Part shown: one piece after another, positions 62,440-64,000 of the stretch
Layout of the letters: the number at the start of each line of letters is the position of its first letter
Position numbering within the stretch: the stretch's first letter is position 1
Assembly (NCBI RefSeq): GCF_040581485.1
Contig: NC_090135.1
Location: 3,589,001 to 3,653,000, forward strand
DNA from: Linepithema humile
Taxonomy: Eukaryota > Arthropoda > Insecta > Hymenoptera > Formicidae
Length of the DNA stretch: 64,000 nucleotides
Reading direction: 5' to 3'
Notes under the pieces: generated by a model
What the model was told of the DNA's origin: nothing
The model's database searches: none
The model's input: the letters and a program-made list of their open reading frames with translations, nothing else
Made by a program: the position numbers and the translations under genes

Positions 62440-64000
62440 ATGTCTACGAGACTCCTGCAGGCTAATTTGAATCACGCCCGACAGGCCCAGGATCTTTTCT
62501 TGCGGACCTGTGCGGGCGTGAAGCAGGATTAGACGTAGTGGCGGAGCCGTACAGGGTGTCCGACTCAAATCCTATGCCTATGCCGATGCCTCCCCCACCC
62601 CGTGCTGGTGGCCGGGGACTTCAACGCTTGGAACATGGCGTGGGATTCCCGGCGCACCGATAGAAGGGATGAGAACGTGATAGATTGGGCGGCGGAGCTG
62701 GACCTCCAGCTGTTAAACTAAGGGTCCACAAGCACGTGCGTGCATCCCCGGAGTCCATAGTCGATCTGACGTGGGCTTCCCCGCGGGCTGTGCGGTTGGT
62801 GGAGTCCTGGAGGGTGACGGACATAGAGTCCCTGTCGGACCACCAAATCATAGAGGTGGTCCTAACAGCCACCCCCCGGGAAGTGCTGCTCCGTCGCCTG
62901 CGGAGGGGAAACAGACCCCCACGCAGATAGATCCTGGCGAAGTTGGACCAGGACAAGTTGGAGGCGGCGGTCTTGGTGGAGACGTGGTCGGATCCTCCCG
63001 ATCACGTCGAAGCTGAAGAGGAGGCCGCCGCAATTGTGGGCATGGTGACACGGGCGTGTAACGTGGCCATGCCCCGATCGAGACCCGCCCCTCGTCGGGC
63101 GGCATACTGATGGAGTGAGGAGATCGCGGAACTCCGCAGAGTAGCCAACGCGGCTCGACGCGATCTCTTCAGTGCCCGACAAAGGGCGAGTGGAAACAAC
63201 GGAAGTACTGCTGTGGCGCGCGGTGCGTACCTAGCCGCAAGGTACTCACTGCGGTCGGCCATTAGGAGGGCCAAGGCCTAGGCCTGGGAGGAGCTGATAG
63301 CGGAACTCGACCGGGACCCATAGGGGCGCCCCTACCGGATAGTCTTAAACAGACTAAGACCGGCGGCGCCCCCATCTCGGAGACGCTCGATCCGGAGTTC
63401 CTCGGCCAAGTGGTGGAGACCCTCTTCCCTGTAAGGGATGTAAACATCCCCCCGCGGAGGGACCCTCCCCTCTGGAACGAGGACCTGGAAATCTCGAAAA
63501 AGGAGCTCTCCGAGGCAGCAAAGAGACTGTGGGCGGCTGGCAAAGCCCCTGGTCCTGATGAGATTCCCGGTCGAATCTGGGCCTTGGCCTTTGGCGGAGT
63601 GGAAGCTTGCCTGAGGAGGTTATACAACACATGCCTCAGGACGGGCACTTTCCCCTCGGCGTGGAAAAAAGCCAATCTGGTTCTGATCCACAAAGAGGGG
63701 AAGCCGGCGGAGCAGTTTTCTGCTTACAGGCCGATATGTCTGCTGGACGAGGTCAGTAAGCTGTTTGAGAGAATAGTTGCTGGCCGAATCGTCCAGCACC
63801 TGTCGCGGAATGGTCCCGACCTAAGCGAGGAGCAGTTTGAGTTCCGGGAAGGTCGTTCAACAACGGATGCAATTTTGCATCTGAAGGCCCTCTCGGACCA
63901 AATTGTAGGGGAGGAAGAGGTGGTGTTGGCGGTGTCATTAGAGATCGTCAACGCGTTTAACTCCCTTCCCTGGGACTGGATGGGGGTGGCCATGGAACAT
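62440..64000 (+). pseudogene. R1-clade ORF2 remnant (endonuclease to RT), copy 5
   Basis: Endonuclease pieces are visible (VAGDFNAWNMAWDS; VIDWAAELDLQLLN; SIVDLTWASPRAVR; SLSDHQIIEVV), then the linker (AMPRSRPAPRRAAY) and RT pieces up to LEIVNAFNSLPW at the window end. The domain order matches copy 2, but frames change repeatedly and stops interrupt, including TGA at about 63108 and TAG at about 63322, both at Trp positions of copy 2. A catalytic YADD motif would lie beyond 64000. Confidence 0.75.

Larger units (their letters stand above)
58690..64000 (+). mobile_element. R1-clade copy 5, decayed, runs off the window
   Basis: The 5' head is at about 58690-58738, followed by a 1.3-kb 5' UTR, a gag-like ORF1 (60029-62352) and ORF2 remnants (about 62440 to the window end). 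It is related to copies 2 and 3, with many frameshifts and stops. The 3' end and right target duplication are outside the window. Confidence 0.85.

Overview
The window looks like a transposon-dense stretch of an insect nuclear genome, most likely a hymenopteran such as an ant. This rests on the element mix (Polinton/Maverick, Mos1-type mariner, PIF/Harbinger, R1-clade non-LTR elements), spliceosomal introns with GTAAGT donors, AT-rich unique DNA and short TTAGG runs. The species assignment is inference. Only one candidate host gene was found; nearly everything else is mobile DNA, much of it nested.

Region by region. (1) 1-2292: two long palindromic non-autonomous elements. (2) 2293-5672, minus strand: a Mutator-like transposase fused to a YqaJ-type nuclease and a Ulp1-type protease, broken by a frameshift near its N terminus. 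(3) 5969-24033: a complete 18.1-kb Polinton with 6-bp target duplications (CTGGCT) and about 1.3-kb terminal inverted repeats. It encodes an adenain-like protease, a major capsid protein (frameshifted twice), a penton-like minor capsid protein, a chromodomain integrase, a packaging ATPase, a protein-primed DNA polymerase spread over five exons, and several conserved or orphan proteins. Its terminal repeats carry tRNA-derived sequence and reiterated copies of the terminal motif. (4) 24340-27322: foldback elements of one Tc1/mariner-like MITE group. (5) 28320-34110: a PIF/Harbinger element whose transposase and Myb/SANT-like genes interlock on opposite strands. A Mos1-type mariner sits precisely inside the transposase coding region. 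(6) 34111-37300: further foldbacks and a three-exon gene for a Pro/Gln/Ala-repeat protein with a Cys/Tyr-rich tail. (7) 37600-40560: an array of alternately oriented AT-rich repeats, split by a 977-bp solo LTR. (8) 41270-64000: a pile of R1-clade retrotransposons. These include a 3-kb copy with a 15-bp target duplication, a full-length 8.3-kb minus-strand copy with a 12-bp duplication, and a decayed copy running off the window. A probable solo LTR in this region carries an array of about 16 short hairpins.

How the parts work together. In the Polinton, the polymerase and integrase would replicate and insert the element, while the protease, ATPase and capsid genes are the virion module. That module is disabled here at the major capsid gene, although the other large genes remain open. 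In the PIF element, the Myb-like protein and the DDE transposase normally act together at the termini; the mariner insertion cuts the transposase C terminus. The R1 copies are all dead. Most of their in-frame stops fall at codons that are tryptophan in sister copies, which hints at a strand-biased mutational process.

All calls come from reading the sequence and recognising motifs by eye. No alignment or database search was run.
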